Under the pieces are notes generated by a model. That model was not told the origin of the DNA. It saw nothing but the letters and a program-made list of their open reading frames with translations, and did not search any database. Of a stretch of 64,000 nt of DNA, positions 15,522-23,285 are shown piece after piece (the first letter of the stretch is position 1; each line of letters starts with the position of its first letter). Origin of the DNA: WLMZ01 sp037139095. GTDB taxonomy: Bacteria; Actinomycetota; Acidimicrobiia; Acidimicrobiales; Ilumatobacteraceae. Both the position numbers and the translations under genes were made by a program. The stretch covers positions 1-64,000 of the forward strand of contig JBAXHD010000008.1 in NCBI GenBank assembly GCA_037139095.1, read 5' to 3'.

Positions 15522-16306
15522 GTGCGTGACCTCATTTCGCTGGCAATGGTTACGTAGCGGGCGGCGAGGTCGTCGTCGGTGATGCGCTGCCAGCCATCGG
15601 CAGTGATGGTGGCCACAACCGGATAGATGCCGCGAAGTGCGTCGGGTCCGCCGGTGGCCGAATCGGCGTCGGCGGCTTCCCACAAAGCCCGGCAGGCAAG
15701 GTTGATCGCTTCGTCGCGAGAAATCTGCGGGCGATGACCAAGCTTGATGACCGTGCCAGCGTGCAGGCTGCCTGAGCCGGTGCTCACGAACTCGTGCTCT
15801 TCGTAGCGGCCACCGGTGACGTCGTATGTCCACAGCCGGCCGGTGCCGCGCCGCACATCGAAGCCGCCAAAGATTGGCACAACGGCGAGGCCCTGCATTG
15901 CTGCGGGCAGGTTGCCGCGCACCATCATCGACAGTTGGTTGGCCTTGCCTTCGAGGCTGAGCGACGAGCCTTCGACCTTTTCATAATGCTCGAGCTGCAA
16001 TTGAAAGAGCTTGATCATTTCCATTGCTGGGCCGGCTGCGCCAGCGATGGCAACGCCGCTGAATTGATCGGCCTGGACCAGCTTTTCCATACTGCGATGG
16101 CTGATCAAGTTGCCGCTGGTGGCCCGACGGTCGCCCGCCATCACCACGCCGTCGGCGAACCGCAGCGCAATACATGTGGTGGCGTGCGGGGTGAGGAGAT
16201 CGGAGGCATCGGAGGTTGGTGCTGCGGCCTGCAGACCCATACGTCGCAGCAATTCGGGGAAGCTGGCGCCGGGATCGTCGCCAGCGGCAAACATCGGCAT
16301 CGACAT
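15518..16306 (-). CDS. prcB: proteasome beta subunit (catalytic)
   Basis: 262 residues. A 42-residue propeptide ends at HA, after which TTCIALRF begins; Thr43 would be the N-terminal nucleophile after autocleavage. GGVVMAGDRRAT-like residues (DGVVMAGDRRAT) follow, and a GSGS motif lies near the end of the fold. It starts 4 bp after the pup stop and overlaps prcA by 4 bp, the standard pup-prcB-prcA order. Confidence 0.97.
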   Translation of the reverse strand: MSMPMFAAGDDPGASFPELLRRMGLQAAAPTSDASDLLTPHATTCIALRFADGVVMAGDRRATSGNLISHRSMEKLVQADQFSGVAIAGAAGPAMEMIKLFQLQLEHYEKVEGSSLSLEGKANQLSMMVRGNLPAAMQGLAVVPIFGGFDVRRGTGRLWTYDVTGGRYEEHEFVSTGSGSLHAGTVIKLGHRPQISRDEAINLACRALWEAADADSATGGPDALRGIYPVVATITADGWQRITDDDLAARYVTIASEMRSRT

Positions 16307-16310
16307 GTGC

Positions 16311-16505
16311 TTACTCGCCGCCCTTTTGTACGTAGCTCTTCACGAAATCTTCGGCATTGGTCTCGAGCACATCGTCGATCTCGTCGAGGAGATCATCGAG
16401 TTCTGCCTTGAGCCGTTCTCCCTGCGGCGCGGCAACGGGAAGGTCTTCGATGGTCTCTTCGGTGCGTGACGGCGCCTGTTTTTGCTTCTGTGTGTGTTCT
16501 GCCAT
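16311..16505 (-). CDS. pup: prokaryotic ubiquitin-like protein Pup
   Basis: 64 residues, intrinsically disordered, acidic in the centre (LDDLLDEIDDVLE), ending FVKSYVQKGGE. The C-terminal Glu is already encoded, so the Gln-to-Glu deamidation that Dop performs on Pup-GGQ is not needed here. The ATG has a GAGGGA ribosome site about 7 bases upstream. It lies between dop and prcB. Confidence 0.97.
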   Translation of the reverse strand: MAEHTQKQKQAPSRTEETIEDLPVAAPQGERLKAELDDLLDEIDDVLETNAEDFVKSYVQKGGE

Positions 16506-16560
16506 GTTGGGTCCCTCACTTCGCCGTGTGGTGGTCGCTGCCGTAGTTGTTCTTGTGAGC

Positions 16561-18045
16561 CTACGCGTCTAACCGCGCCAACAACTCGGCGGCGGTAGTG
16601 CATTCGTCGAAGAGAGCGCCAACCAGCGTTGCGGTGCCGCGCAACGGTTCGAGCATGGGCACACGGCGTAGTGGTTCGCGGCCTACGTCGAACACCATTG
16701 AGTCCCAGTTTGCGGCAACGATCTCGCTCGGCCAGCGCTGCAGACACTTTCCGCGGAAATAGGCCCGGGTGGTCTCCGGTGGCTCGGTCATAGCGGTGCG
16801 GGCATCGTGGTCGCTGATGAGGGTCTCAAGTCCGGCCCGCGTGGCGAGGCAACGGTCTGCGCGCATGTCGTGATATTGCAGATCGATGGCCTTGAGCTTG
16901 GCGTCGCCGGGGCTGAGTTGATGGCGATCGGCGAAACCATCGACCAAGCGCTGCTTGGCCACCCAGTCGACCCAGTGAGCGACCGAGTTGCGGTCAGTCT
17001 CGAGGCCAGCCAACACCATCTCCCAACGGGCGAGCAGGTCTATGGCAACTTCTTCTCCCACGCAGGCAAGGCCGTGGCTGCGTTCGTATTTGCGGGCGCG
17101 TTCGAACAATGCCCATTGCAACTCGATGGCGGTGAGGCGTGTGCCGTCGCGTAGCGCAACGGTGGTGGTGAGCGACGGGTCCTGGCTGATCTGCCGAATA
17201 GCCGAAACGGGATGTGCCAACGTGAGTTCGCTGCCGATGATGTCGTCTTCGATCATGGCCAGCACAATTGCTGTGGTACCCACTTTGAGATAGGTGGCTA
17301 CTTCGCTCATATTTGCGTCGCCAACAATCACGTGAAGTCGGCGGTATTTCTGAGGATCGCAGTGCGGTTCATCGCGGGTGTTCACAATGGGCCGCTTCAG
17401 CGTGGTCTCGAGACCAACCTCTTCTTCAAGAAAGTCGGCGCGCTGACTGATTTGGTACGGCACGGCGAGGGAACTGGTGCCAGAAAGTTCGCTGCCAACT
17501 TTTCCTGCGCCGCAAAACACTTGCCGTGACACGAAGTGCGGAGTGACCTGGCTCACGATGCGCGAAAAGGGCGTGGCTCGGTCGACGAGATAGTTCTCGT
17601 GGCAGCCGTAGCTGTTGCCTTTGCCGTCGGAATTGTTCTTATACGTAACGATCTCGCTGCCGTCGTTGAGCAACTGTTTTGCTGCGATCATGCTGGCCCG
17701 CACGATTTCTTCGGCGGCACGATCGAAGCGCACCACTTCGAGGGCCGTCAGGCACTCGGGGGTAGACACCTCGGGATGAGCATGATCTACGTAATAGCGA
17801 GCGCCGTTGGTGAGTACCGCGTTCACGAGCTGCATCTCGATCTCGGGCGCAAATGAGTCGGGATAGCTGAAGCCGCGCGCATCAGAGCCGGGGCGCTCGT
17901 GGCCGAAGTCCCAATCAACGTTGCGCAGTTTGCCGCTGACGTAGGCGTTGATCAGCGCGCTTGAGGCTGCAACTGGATTCGACTCCGCGCCGCGAACCTG
18001 AATTCCGTATTCGGTTTCGATGCCGCACACCTTGGCGATGGCCAT
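16561..18045 (-). CDS. dop: depupylase/deamidase Dop
   Basis: 494 residues, homologous to PafA but with the Dop-specific insertion around residues 38-80 before GARYYVDHAHPEVSTPE. Glu10 and Asp87 correspond to the catalytic acids. Since Pup ends in Glu, Dop would act here mainly by removing Pup from conjugates. It lies 24 bp downstream of mpa and 55 bp upstream of pup. Confidence 0.95.
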   Translation of the reverse strand: MAIAKVCGIETEYGIQVRGAESNPVAASSALINAYVSGKLRNVDWDFGHERPGSDARGFSYPDSFAPEIEMQLVNAVLTNGARYYVDHAHPEVSTPECLTALEVVRFDRAAEEIVRASMIAAKQLLNDGSEIVTYKNNSDGKGNSYGCHENYLVDRATPFSRIVSQVTPHFVSRQVFCGAGKVGSELSGTSSLAVPYQISQRADFLEEEVGLETTLKRPIVNTRDEPHCDPQKYRRLHVIVGDANMSEVATYLKVGTTAIVLAMIEDDIIGSELTLAHPVSAIRQISQDPSLTTTVALRDGTRLTAIELQWALFERARKYERSHGLACVGEEVAIDLLARWEMVLAGLETDRNSVAHWVDWVAKQRLVDGFADRHQLSPGDAKLKAIDLQYHDMRADRCLATRAGLETLISDHDARTAMTEPPETTRAYFRGKCLQRWPSEIVAANWDSMVFDVGREPLRRVPMLEPLRGTATLVGALFDECTTAAELLARLDA

Positions 18046-18069
18046 GCACTGACCATAGCCCGACGATGC

Positions 18070-19785
18070 CTACAGATATTGACCTGTGGCCATGCGCTCG
18101 ATCGAGCGTCCGCCTGCGAACGGAGTTTCGTTGCGGCCCTCGGCAACGAGCGTGCGGATAAACACGATGCGCTCGCCCTTCTTGCCGCTGATCTTGGCCC
18201 AGTCGTCGGGGTTGGTGGTGTTGGGCAGGTCTTCGTGCTCTTTGTATTCCTGCTTGATTGAGTCGAGCATGTCTTGGGTGCTGACACCCTTCACGCCGCC
18301 GGCAATGAGGCGCTTGATCGCCAACTTCTTGGCGCGGCGCACGATGTTTTCGATCATCGCCCCCGAAGCGAAATCCTTGTAATAGAGCACTTCTTTGTCC
18401 CCGTTTTGGTACGTGACTTCGAGGAACCGATTGGCTTCATCGTCGCGATACATCTCGTCGACAGTGCACTCGATCATGTCGGGGACCGATTCGTTGGGCG
18501 CGATGGGGATCTCGGTGGTGAGGTACTGCGCAAAAATCTGCTTGGCGGCAGCCTCGTTCGGTCGCTCGATCTTGATCTTCACATCGAGACGGCCGGGGCG
18601 AAGAATGGCTGGATCGATGAGATCTTCGCGGTTGGTCGCACCGATCACGATGACGTTGCGCAAGCCCTCGACACCATCGATCTCGGCGAGCAGCTGCGGC
18701 ACGATGGTGCTCTCCATATCGGAGCTAATGCCAGTGCCACGGGTGCGGAACATGCTGTCCATTTCGTCGAAGAACACAATGACGGGCCAGCCTTCTTCGC
18801 TCTTTTCGCGGGCTCGTTGGAACACGAGGCGAATCTGACGCTCGGTTTCGCCAACGTATTTGTTGAGCAGCTCGGGGCCTTTGATGTTGATGAAGTAGCT
18901 GCGGCCCTTGTCTCCCCCGGTGGCCGCCGCAACCTTCTTCGCCAAGCTGTTCGCAACCGCTTTGGCAATCAGCGTCTTGCCGCATCCTGGAGGGCCGTAG
19001 AGCAGAATGCCCTTCGGCGCTGGCAAGCGGTGCTCGGCAAAGAGTTCTTGATAGAGGTACGGAAGCTCGACAGCGTCGGCGATCTGCTCGATCTGGGTAT
19101 CGAGACCGCCGATGTCAGCGTATGAAATGTCGGGCACTTCTTCGAGCAACAAATCTTCGACCTCGGGGCGGGCCAACTTCTCGAGCAGCATGTTGGTTCG
19201 CGGATCCATACGCAACGAATCGCCAGGTCGAAGGTGCATGCCTCGAATCGCGTCAGCAAGCTCGCAGATGCGTTCTTCGTCGGCGCGGCCTACCACAAGG
19301 GCGCGGATGCCGTCGTCGAGAATCTCTTTCACCGTGACGACTTCGCCGCTGATGTCGGGCTGGCGGGCCATCACCACGTTGAAGCTTTCGTTGAGCACCA
19401 CTTCGGCGCCACGCTGCAACGATTCGTGGTCGATATCGGGATGCAGGCTGACCCGCATCTTGCGACCGCTGGATGCAATGTCGACGGTGCCGTCGTCGTT
19501 TTTGCCAACGACCACGCCGTAGGCCGACGGCGGTTGAGTGAGTTTGGCCACCTCGTCACGGAGTGACGAGATGTGTTCGCGGGCCTCACGGAGTGTGTAG
19601 CTGAGCTTCTCGTTCTGCGAGGTGAGGTGAGCAACTTGGCCCTTTGCCTCAAGGAGACGTTCGTCGAGGGCGCGCATGCGCTTGGGCGCGTCGACGAGTT
19701 TTTGACGTAGATGGCCGATCTCTTCTTCGAGCACGATTACCTGCGCCCGAAGAATGTCAGCTGCCTCGCTGTCGTTTGATGTCAT
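18070..19785 (-). CDS. mpa: proteasome-associated AAA ATPase Mpa/ARC
   Basis: 571 residues. An N-terminal coiled coil (about 10-80) binds Pup, followed by OB-fold domains and an AAA module with Walker A GPPGCGKT (264-271) and Walker B VIVFFDEMDS. The C-terminus GQYL is the penultimate-Tyr tail that opens the 20S gate. AGGAGG lies 8 bases before the ATG. It heads the proteasome operon and diverges from the ferredoxin gene. Confidence 0.96.
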   Translation of the reverse strand: MTSNDSEAADILRAQVIVLEEEIGHLRQKLVDAPKRMRALDERLLEAKGQVAHLTSQNEKLSYTLREAREHISSLRDEVAKLTQPPSAYGVVVGKNDDGTVDIASSGRKMRVSLHPDIDHESLQRGAEVVLNESFNVVMARQPDISGEVVTVKEILDDGIRALVVGRADEERICELADAIRGMHLRPGDSLRMDPRTNMLLEKLARPEVEDLLLEEVPDISYADIGGLDTQIEQIADAVELPYLYQELFAEHRLPAPKGILLYGPPGCGKTLIAKAVANSLAKKVAAATGGDKGRSYFINIKGPELLNKYVGETERQIRLVFQRAREKSEEGWPVIVFFDEMDSMFRTRGTGISSDMESTIVPQLLAEIDGVEGLRNVIVIGATNREDLIDPAILRPGRLDVKIKIERPNEAAAKQIFAQYLTTEIPIAPNESVPDMIECTVDEMYRDDEANRFLEVTYQNGDKEVLYYKDFASGAMIENIVRRAKKLAIKRLIAGGVKGVSTQDMLDSIKQEYKEHEDLPNTTNPDDWAKISGKKGERIVFIRTLVAEGRNETPFAGGRSIERMATGQYL

Positions 19786-19825
19786 CGGTGCACCTCCTGA
19801 TACCTGTTCGCGAAGCTACACCGAT
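19784..19825 (-). promoter_or_regulatory. inverted repeat around the mpa ribosome-binding site
   Basis: ATCGGTG at 19784-19790 and CACCGAT at 19819-19825 are perfect complements. In the mpa message this puts the AGGAGG in the 28-base loop and part of the start codon in the stem. It could limit translation of the first proteasome gene, but a 7-bp stem with so large a loop is modest evidence. Confidence 0.3.
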
Positions 19826-19933
19826 CGCGGTTGCTGCTTCAGACAATGGAAGCACCATTTCTGCGAAGCCTCGGTGTACAGTGGCTCTACTTTTACCCCC
19901 TTGTTATACGCCTCCCAAGGAGATACATACACC

Positions 19934-20179
19934 ATGAAGGTCTGGATCGATCAGGATCTGTGCACCGGCGACGGGCTCTGTGAAGAGATCGCCGCCGACG
20001 TTTTTACGCTGCTTGACGATGGCTTGGCGTATGTGCGTGAGGGTGCAACCATTTATGCCACCGCAAAGGGCAACCCTCAGGGCGCCGAAGGCATGGCCAA
20101 CTTCGCCGACAGCCAACTCGACGCAGTGATCGAATCCGCCGAGGAATGCCCCGGCGAGTGCATCTTCATCGAGCCGTAG
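19934..20179 (+). CDS. small ferredoxin (3Fe-4S/4Fe-4S type)
   Basis: 81 residues from the ATG at 19934, which has AAGGAGA upstream. Cys10 and Cys16 lie in CTGDGLC, and the C-terminal cluster is ECPGEC, giving the C-x5-C ... C-P pattern of actinobacterial single-cluster ferredoxins, with one extra Cys after CPGE. Acidic overall. It usually supplies electrons to cytochromes P450 or other oxygenases; no such partner is adjacent. It stands alone between divergent mpa and convergent trmI. Confidence 0.88.
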   Translation: MKVWIDQDLCTGDGLCEEIAADVFTLLDDGLAYVREGATIYATAKGNPQGAEGMANFADSQLDAVIESAEECPGECIFIEP

Positions 20180-20187
20180 TCACTGCC

Positions 20188-20208
20188 TCGCTGCGCTCTG
20201 CGCAGCGA
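20188..20208 (+). terminator. 9-bp hairpin after the ferredoxin gene
   Basis: TCGCTGCGC (20188-20196) pairs with GCGCAGCGA (20200-20208) across a 3-base loop, 8 bp after the ferredoxin stop. No T-run; it forms a tandem pair with the stronger hairpin 20 bp downstream. Confidence 0.55.
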
Positions 20209-20227
20209 TTACATCGTCTGTACACAT

Positions 20228-20252
20228 CGAAGGGGCGCATTGCGCCCCTTCG
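20228..20252. terminator. strong bidirectional terminator hairpin
   Basis: CGAAGGGGCGC (20228-20238) pairs perfectly with GCGCCCCTTCG (20242-20252) across a 3-base loop. It lies midway between the convergent ferredoxin and trmI genes and would stop both transcripts. Confidence 0.75.
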
Positions 20253-20280
20253 TCGTATACAGATTCAGTTTTGGTGACGC

Positions 20281-21186
20281 TCAGTCGGCGTTGTGGTGCG
20301 AGGTTTCGTCGTGGGTGCCGTCGGTGGTCTCGATGTCGGCATCGTCGACCACATCGTTGACCACGATGGTCTCAGACACCGAGTCGAATGCGGTCTCAGG
20401 AGTTGACTCGCGTTCGCCCAAGAAACGTGCGGTGGTGAGAAACCCGGTATGGGCCACCATGCGATGATCGGGACGAACCGCTTGGCCTTCGATATGCCAG
20501 CCGCGATGCAACACCTCGAGGGTGCGTGCGCCGTTCCATGCGCGACTGCGAGCAAACGCTTCGCGAACCTGAGCCGCTTGGGTGATCGATGGTGTGTACG
20601 CAACCAAGATGCCGCCGCGACGCAGCGCCTTTTCTGCGTGTGGCACCACGTTCCATGGCTCGGGTAGATCGAGCACCACGCGATCGAAGTCGCTTTCGTC
20701 GATGCCGTCATAGGCGTCGCGAATCTGCACGTGATACCGCGACAGCGCATCTTCGCCCAGGAACGAGCGCACATTGGTGGTGGCGCGGTTGGCGAAGTCT
20801 TCGCGAAGTTCGTAGCCGGTGATCTCTGCGCCATAGCGCAACATGGTCATCGACAGAGCGCCGCTACCAACACCGCTCTCGAACACACGCACGCCCGGGC
20901 CGATGTCGGCCAGCATGCAGATGGGAGCGAGATCTTTGGGGTAGATCACCTGCGCGCCGCGCGGCATCTCGACGACAAAGTCTTCGAGGGTTGGCCGCAG
21001 CGCTGTGTAGGGCGACGCCTTGGTGGATTTCACGTAGAGACCCTCGAGTTGATCGACGATAAGCGAGTGAGCCACAAAGCCGTTGTGGCTATGAAACTCA
21101 CCGCCCTCTTTCAGCGTGATCAGGTAGCGGCGTTGCTTGCTGTCGAGCAGCAGCACGCGATCTCCATATTGAAACGATCTGTTCAT
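20281..21186 (-). CDS. trmI: tRNA (adenine-58-N1)-methyltransferase TrmI
   Basis: 301 residues from the ATG at 21186, which overlaps the ttuA stop by 4 bp; the open frame continues upstream only as antisense. The SAM site is VFESGVGSGALS, followed by the acidic GYELREDFA, and the catalytic-side motif is VLDLPEPWNVV. TrmI makes m1A58 in the tRNA T loop. A C-terminal Asp/Thr/His-rich tail (~35 residues) is extra. In mycobacteria the same gene also lies near mpa. Confidence 0.93.
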   Translation of the reverse strand: MNRSFQYGDRVLLLDSKQRRYLITLKEGGEFHSHNGFVAHSLIVDQLEGLYVKSTKASPYTALRPTLEDFVVEMPRGAQVIYPKDLAPICMLADIGPGVRVFESGVGSGALSMTMLRYGAEITGYELREDFANRATTNVRSFLGEDALSRYHVQIRDAYDGIDESDFDRVVLDLPEPWNVVPHAEKALRRGGILVAYTPSITQAAQVREAFARSRAWNGARTLEVLHRGWHIEGQAVRPDHRMVAHTGFLTTARFLGERESTPETAFDSVSETIVVNDVVDDADIETTDGTHDETSHHNAD

Positions 21187-22136
21187 CGTCGTCGAGCCCC
21201 TCTTCCGGTGATCAGTTCTACCGGCACCGGCTCGTGTGCGCTTGCGGTGGTAACCAGATGGCAGAACGCGCAGACTTCGCCAGTGGTTGGAGCGCCGCAC
21301 GAGGTGCACGGCGCCAGTACGAGATCGTCGCTGAGCGCAAACGCGCTGAGCAGCGGCGCCACCTTGTCGACAAAGTTGAGATAGAAGGCGGTCTTGGTGC
21401 CTGGCGACTGCGACTCGATCTTGTTGAGTGCGTCTTTGTAGTTGAGGTGGCGATTGCCGGCGGCCATCGGGCACTCATCGACGAGATAGTCGATGCCGCG
21501 CACGACGCACCATGCCGCAGTCTCACGCTCGGACAAGCGCACCAACGGCTTGACCTTCTTCGGGAATCCGTTACGGGCTGGCAGTGTCGGTAGCTGGCGC
21601 GCCAGATATGGCAGCTCCCATCGCAACGTATTGCCATAGAGCACAGCAGCCTCGTCGTCGAGATTGTGCCCGGTGACGAGCGCGGTGTAGTTGCCATCAA
21701 GCGCCGCTTTGTCGAACAGGTGGCGCTTGCTCATGCCGCATGCCGAACACGGCACGCGACGCGTGGCGCGAGTGGCCGTAGGAATGTCGTATCCGTAGTC
21801 GTCGCGAAGCGAGATCTCGACGAGCTTGAGGCCGCGCTCGGCGGCAAAGGCGCGGGCGTAGTCGCCAGAAACATCGCTGTAGCTGCCAATGCCGAGACCG
21901 ATATAGAGACCGTCGGCTTCGTAGCCGAGGTCGATGAGCATGTCCCAGATGGCCAAGCTGTCTTTGCCGCCCGACACAGCGACCAAGATGCGGTCGTCCT
22001 TGGTGAGCATGTCGAAGTCATCGATGGCTTTGATGACCTGCTTGCGGCACATATCGAGGAAGTGCGGTGCGCAGAAGTTGGCGTTGTGGCGGGGTACGTC
22101 GATAATCGCAGGTTCGCGACAGACGCGACATTTCAC
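21183..22136 (-). CDS. ttuA: tRNA 2-thiolation enzyme TtuA family (U54/T54 sulfurtransferase)
   Basis: 317 residues. The PP-loop SGGKDS (55-60) adenylates the target uridine. Cys130, Cys133 (PCSACG) and Cys222 (DECP) occupy the positions that hold the Fe-S cluster in Thermus TtuA. Zinc fingers flank the core: CRVC at the N-terminus with further Cys/His at 22-30, and C277/C280/C289/C292 at the C-terminus. This full set distinguishes it from TtcA. It overlaps ttuB upstream and trmI downstream by 4 bp each, so the three act together on the T loop. Confidence 0.85.
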   Translation of the reverse strand: MKCRVCREPAIIDVPRHNANFCAPHFLDMCRKQVIKAIDDFDMLTKDDRILVAVSGGKDSLAIWDMLIDLGYEADGLYIGLGIGSYSDVSGDYARAFAAERGLKLVEISLRDDYGYDIPTATRATRRVPCSACGMSKRHLFDKAALDGNYTALVTGHNLDDEAAVLYGNTLRWELPYLARQLPTLPARNGFPKKVKPLVRLSERETAAWCVVRGIDYLVDECPMAAGNRHLNYKDALNKIESQSPGTKTAFYLNFVDKVAPLLSAFALSDDLVLAPCTSCGAPTTGEVCAFCHLVTTASAHEPVPVELITGRGARRR

Positions 22137-22333
22137 AGCGAACCGCCACTGATAACAGGGCGAATCTCGACGACATCGTCGGCGCCGAGTTCTTCGTCGC
22201 TTGGCACCAACGTGCCATTACGAATCACGAGATGCGATTCGCGGTTGAGATCGAGGTCGTTGAGGAGGGCATGAACGCGTCGGGGCCCAGGAATGTCGAG
22301 TTCGCGCCGCGGGTTACGGAGAAGAACTTTCAT
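22133..22333 (-). CDS. ttuB: ubiquitin-like sulfur carrier (ThiS/MoaD fold, TtuB-like)
   Basis: 66 residues from the ATG at 22333. The beta-grasp pattern is clear: MKVLLRNPRRELD, VRALL-like HALLNDL, SHLVIRNG, DDVVEIRPV, then SGGSL. Sulfur carriers normally end at Gly-Gly, which is activated by an E1-like enzyme. Here Ser-Leu follows, so trimming or another mechanism may be needed. The next gene is ttuA (4-bp overlap), which supports a role as sulfur donor for tRNA. A six-codon leader ORF ends in the same ATGA. Confidence 0.8.
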   Translation of the reverse strand: MKVLLRNPRRELDIPGPRRVHALLNDLDLNRESHLVIRNGTLVPSDEELGADDVVEIRPVISGGSL

Positions 22334-22350
22334 GACTGACTCGCTGACAT
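22330..22350 (-). CDS. possible six-codon leader ORF coupled to ttuB
   Basis: ATG at 22348-22350 reads MSASQS and ends in a TGA whose ATGA overlaps the ttuB start. AAGGAA at 22357-22362 is spaced 6 bases from this ATG but 23 from the ttuB ATG, so ribosomes may load here and reinitiate at ttuB. No peptide function is implied. Confidence 0.35.
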   Translation of the reverse strand: MSASQS

Positions 22351-22427
22351 AGGTGTTTCCTTCGGGCAGTTCGCAAACAAGCAACCATTGTGGTGGCGCG
22401 CACGACGTATCGGTGCACGATTGCTTG

Positions 22428-22691
22428 TCAGCGACGAGATTTTGCAGCCCGCTGTGACTTTCGCTGCGAGCGAGACTGAGGCTGAAGCGCCTCGAGGCGC
22501 AGCACTTGCCCGGGCTTGAGAATCTCGGTGGCGATGACCCGCTCGGTGCGGCCAAGCGCCTGGCGCAGCACACGAACACCCCAAAATGTGCCACCCACAA
22601 TGAGCCAGCTGCGGCTGCCGCCCATCAAGCCTTTACGCAAACCCTGACGACGAATGTAGGCCGAGGGCGACGGCCCAACGCGAGGAGCCAT
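22428..22691 (-). CDS. small basic protein with one hydrophobic segment
   Basis: 87 residues. An Arg/Lys-rich N-terminus is followed by a short hydrophobic stretch (SWLIVGGTFWGVRVL), a LKPGQVLRLEAL strand and a very basic tail. It starts 3 bp after the stop of the 70-residue membrane protein and is followed by 94 bp before ttuB. I do not recognise the family; similar small proteins of actinobacteria are membrane-associated. Confidence 0.6.
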   Translation of the reverse strand: MAPRVGPSPSAYIRRQGLRKGLMGGSRSWLIVGGTFWGVRVLRQALGRTERVIATEILKPGQVLRLEALQPQSRSQRKSQRAAKSRR

Positions 22692-22694
22692 GGC

Positions 22695-22907
22695 TCAGAC
22701 CCTGCGAATTTCGACAAACGTGTTCTTGGTCTTGCCGCTGCGACGACCCATCAGGAAGAACGCAATGAGCAAGATGATGCCGCCAGCTACAACGCCGGCG
22801 ACCAAGGTCTGCTTACGGTCTTCGACCTTGTTCTGCACCTCGCCTTGAACGGCACGGAACTTGGCTTCGAGGTCGTCGCGAGTGACTCGGTGTTGCGCCT
22901 GTGCCAT
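22695..22907 (-). CDS. small single-span membrane protein
   Basis: 70 residues. A charged helix (RDDLEAKFRAVQGEVQNKVEDRK) precedes one membrane segment (TLVAGVVAGGIILLIAFFLM) and a basic end. The ATG overlaps the stop of the upstream holin-like gene by 1 bp (TGATG), so the two are coupled. The layout of soluble helix plus one span resembles DUF3618-type proteins. Function unknown. Confidence 0.65.
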   Translation of the reverse strand: MAQAQHRVTRDDLEAKFRAVQGEVQNKVEDRKQTLVAGVVAGGIILLIAFFLMGRRSGKTKNTFVEIRRV

Positions 22908-23251
22908 CAGTTGAATTCCTTTTCAATCTTGGTGATTCGCGACAACGCGAACCCGGTGATGGCCACGCAGACCACGAAGACAATCAGGTACGGCACGAAC
23001 GACCACGAGCCGTGCGCAATCGAGTGAACCCGTGCCTGCAGCAGGCGCAGCAAGCCCAACGAGATGAAGAACAACGACAGGGCTAGCGCCGCAGCGCCTG
23101 CAAGACCGAAGCCGATCTTGCGACCGATGCCCTTGAGCGGTCCGAGCGTTTCTTGCTTCGCATAGGCCTTGACCAGTTCGATGACATCGGCGATGTCGCC
23201 TGAATCGGCAGGCTTCGAAGCTGAAGCAGGCGTGTATCCCTTTTTTGCCAC
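22907..23251 (-). CDS. phage-holin-3_6/DUF1469-like membrane protein
   Basis: 114 residues. A soluble helix with DIADVIELVKAYAKQET leads to two membrane spans (AGAAALALSLFFISLGLLRLL and VPYLIVFVVCVAITGFAL) and a short charged end. This matches the actinobacterial putative holin superfamily III type of cellular proteins, not a phage gene here. It begins the cluster of three small genes leading into ttuB. Confidence 0.7.
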   Translation of the reverse strand: MAKKGYTPASASKPADSGDIADVIELVKAYAKQETLGPLKGIGRKIGFGLAGAAALALSLFFISLGLLRLLQARVHSIAHGSWSFVPYLIVFVVCVAITGFALSRITKIEKEFN

Positions 23252-23285
23252 GGCACTATTTGTAGCACGTTGGGCAGGTCAGTTC

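Noticed and set aside
22907..23251. Holin-like gene as evidence of prophage
   Set aside because: No other phage gene nearby; this family is widespread as a cellular membrane protein in actinobacteria.
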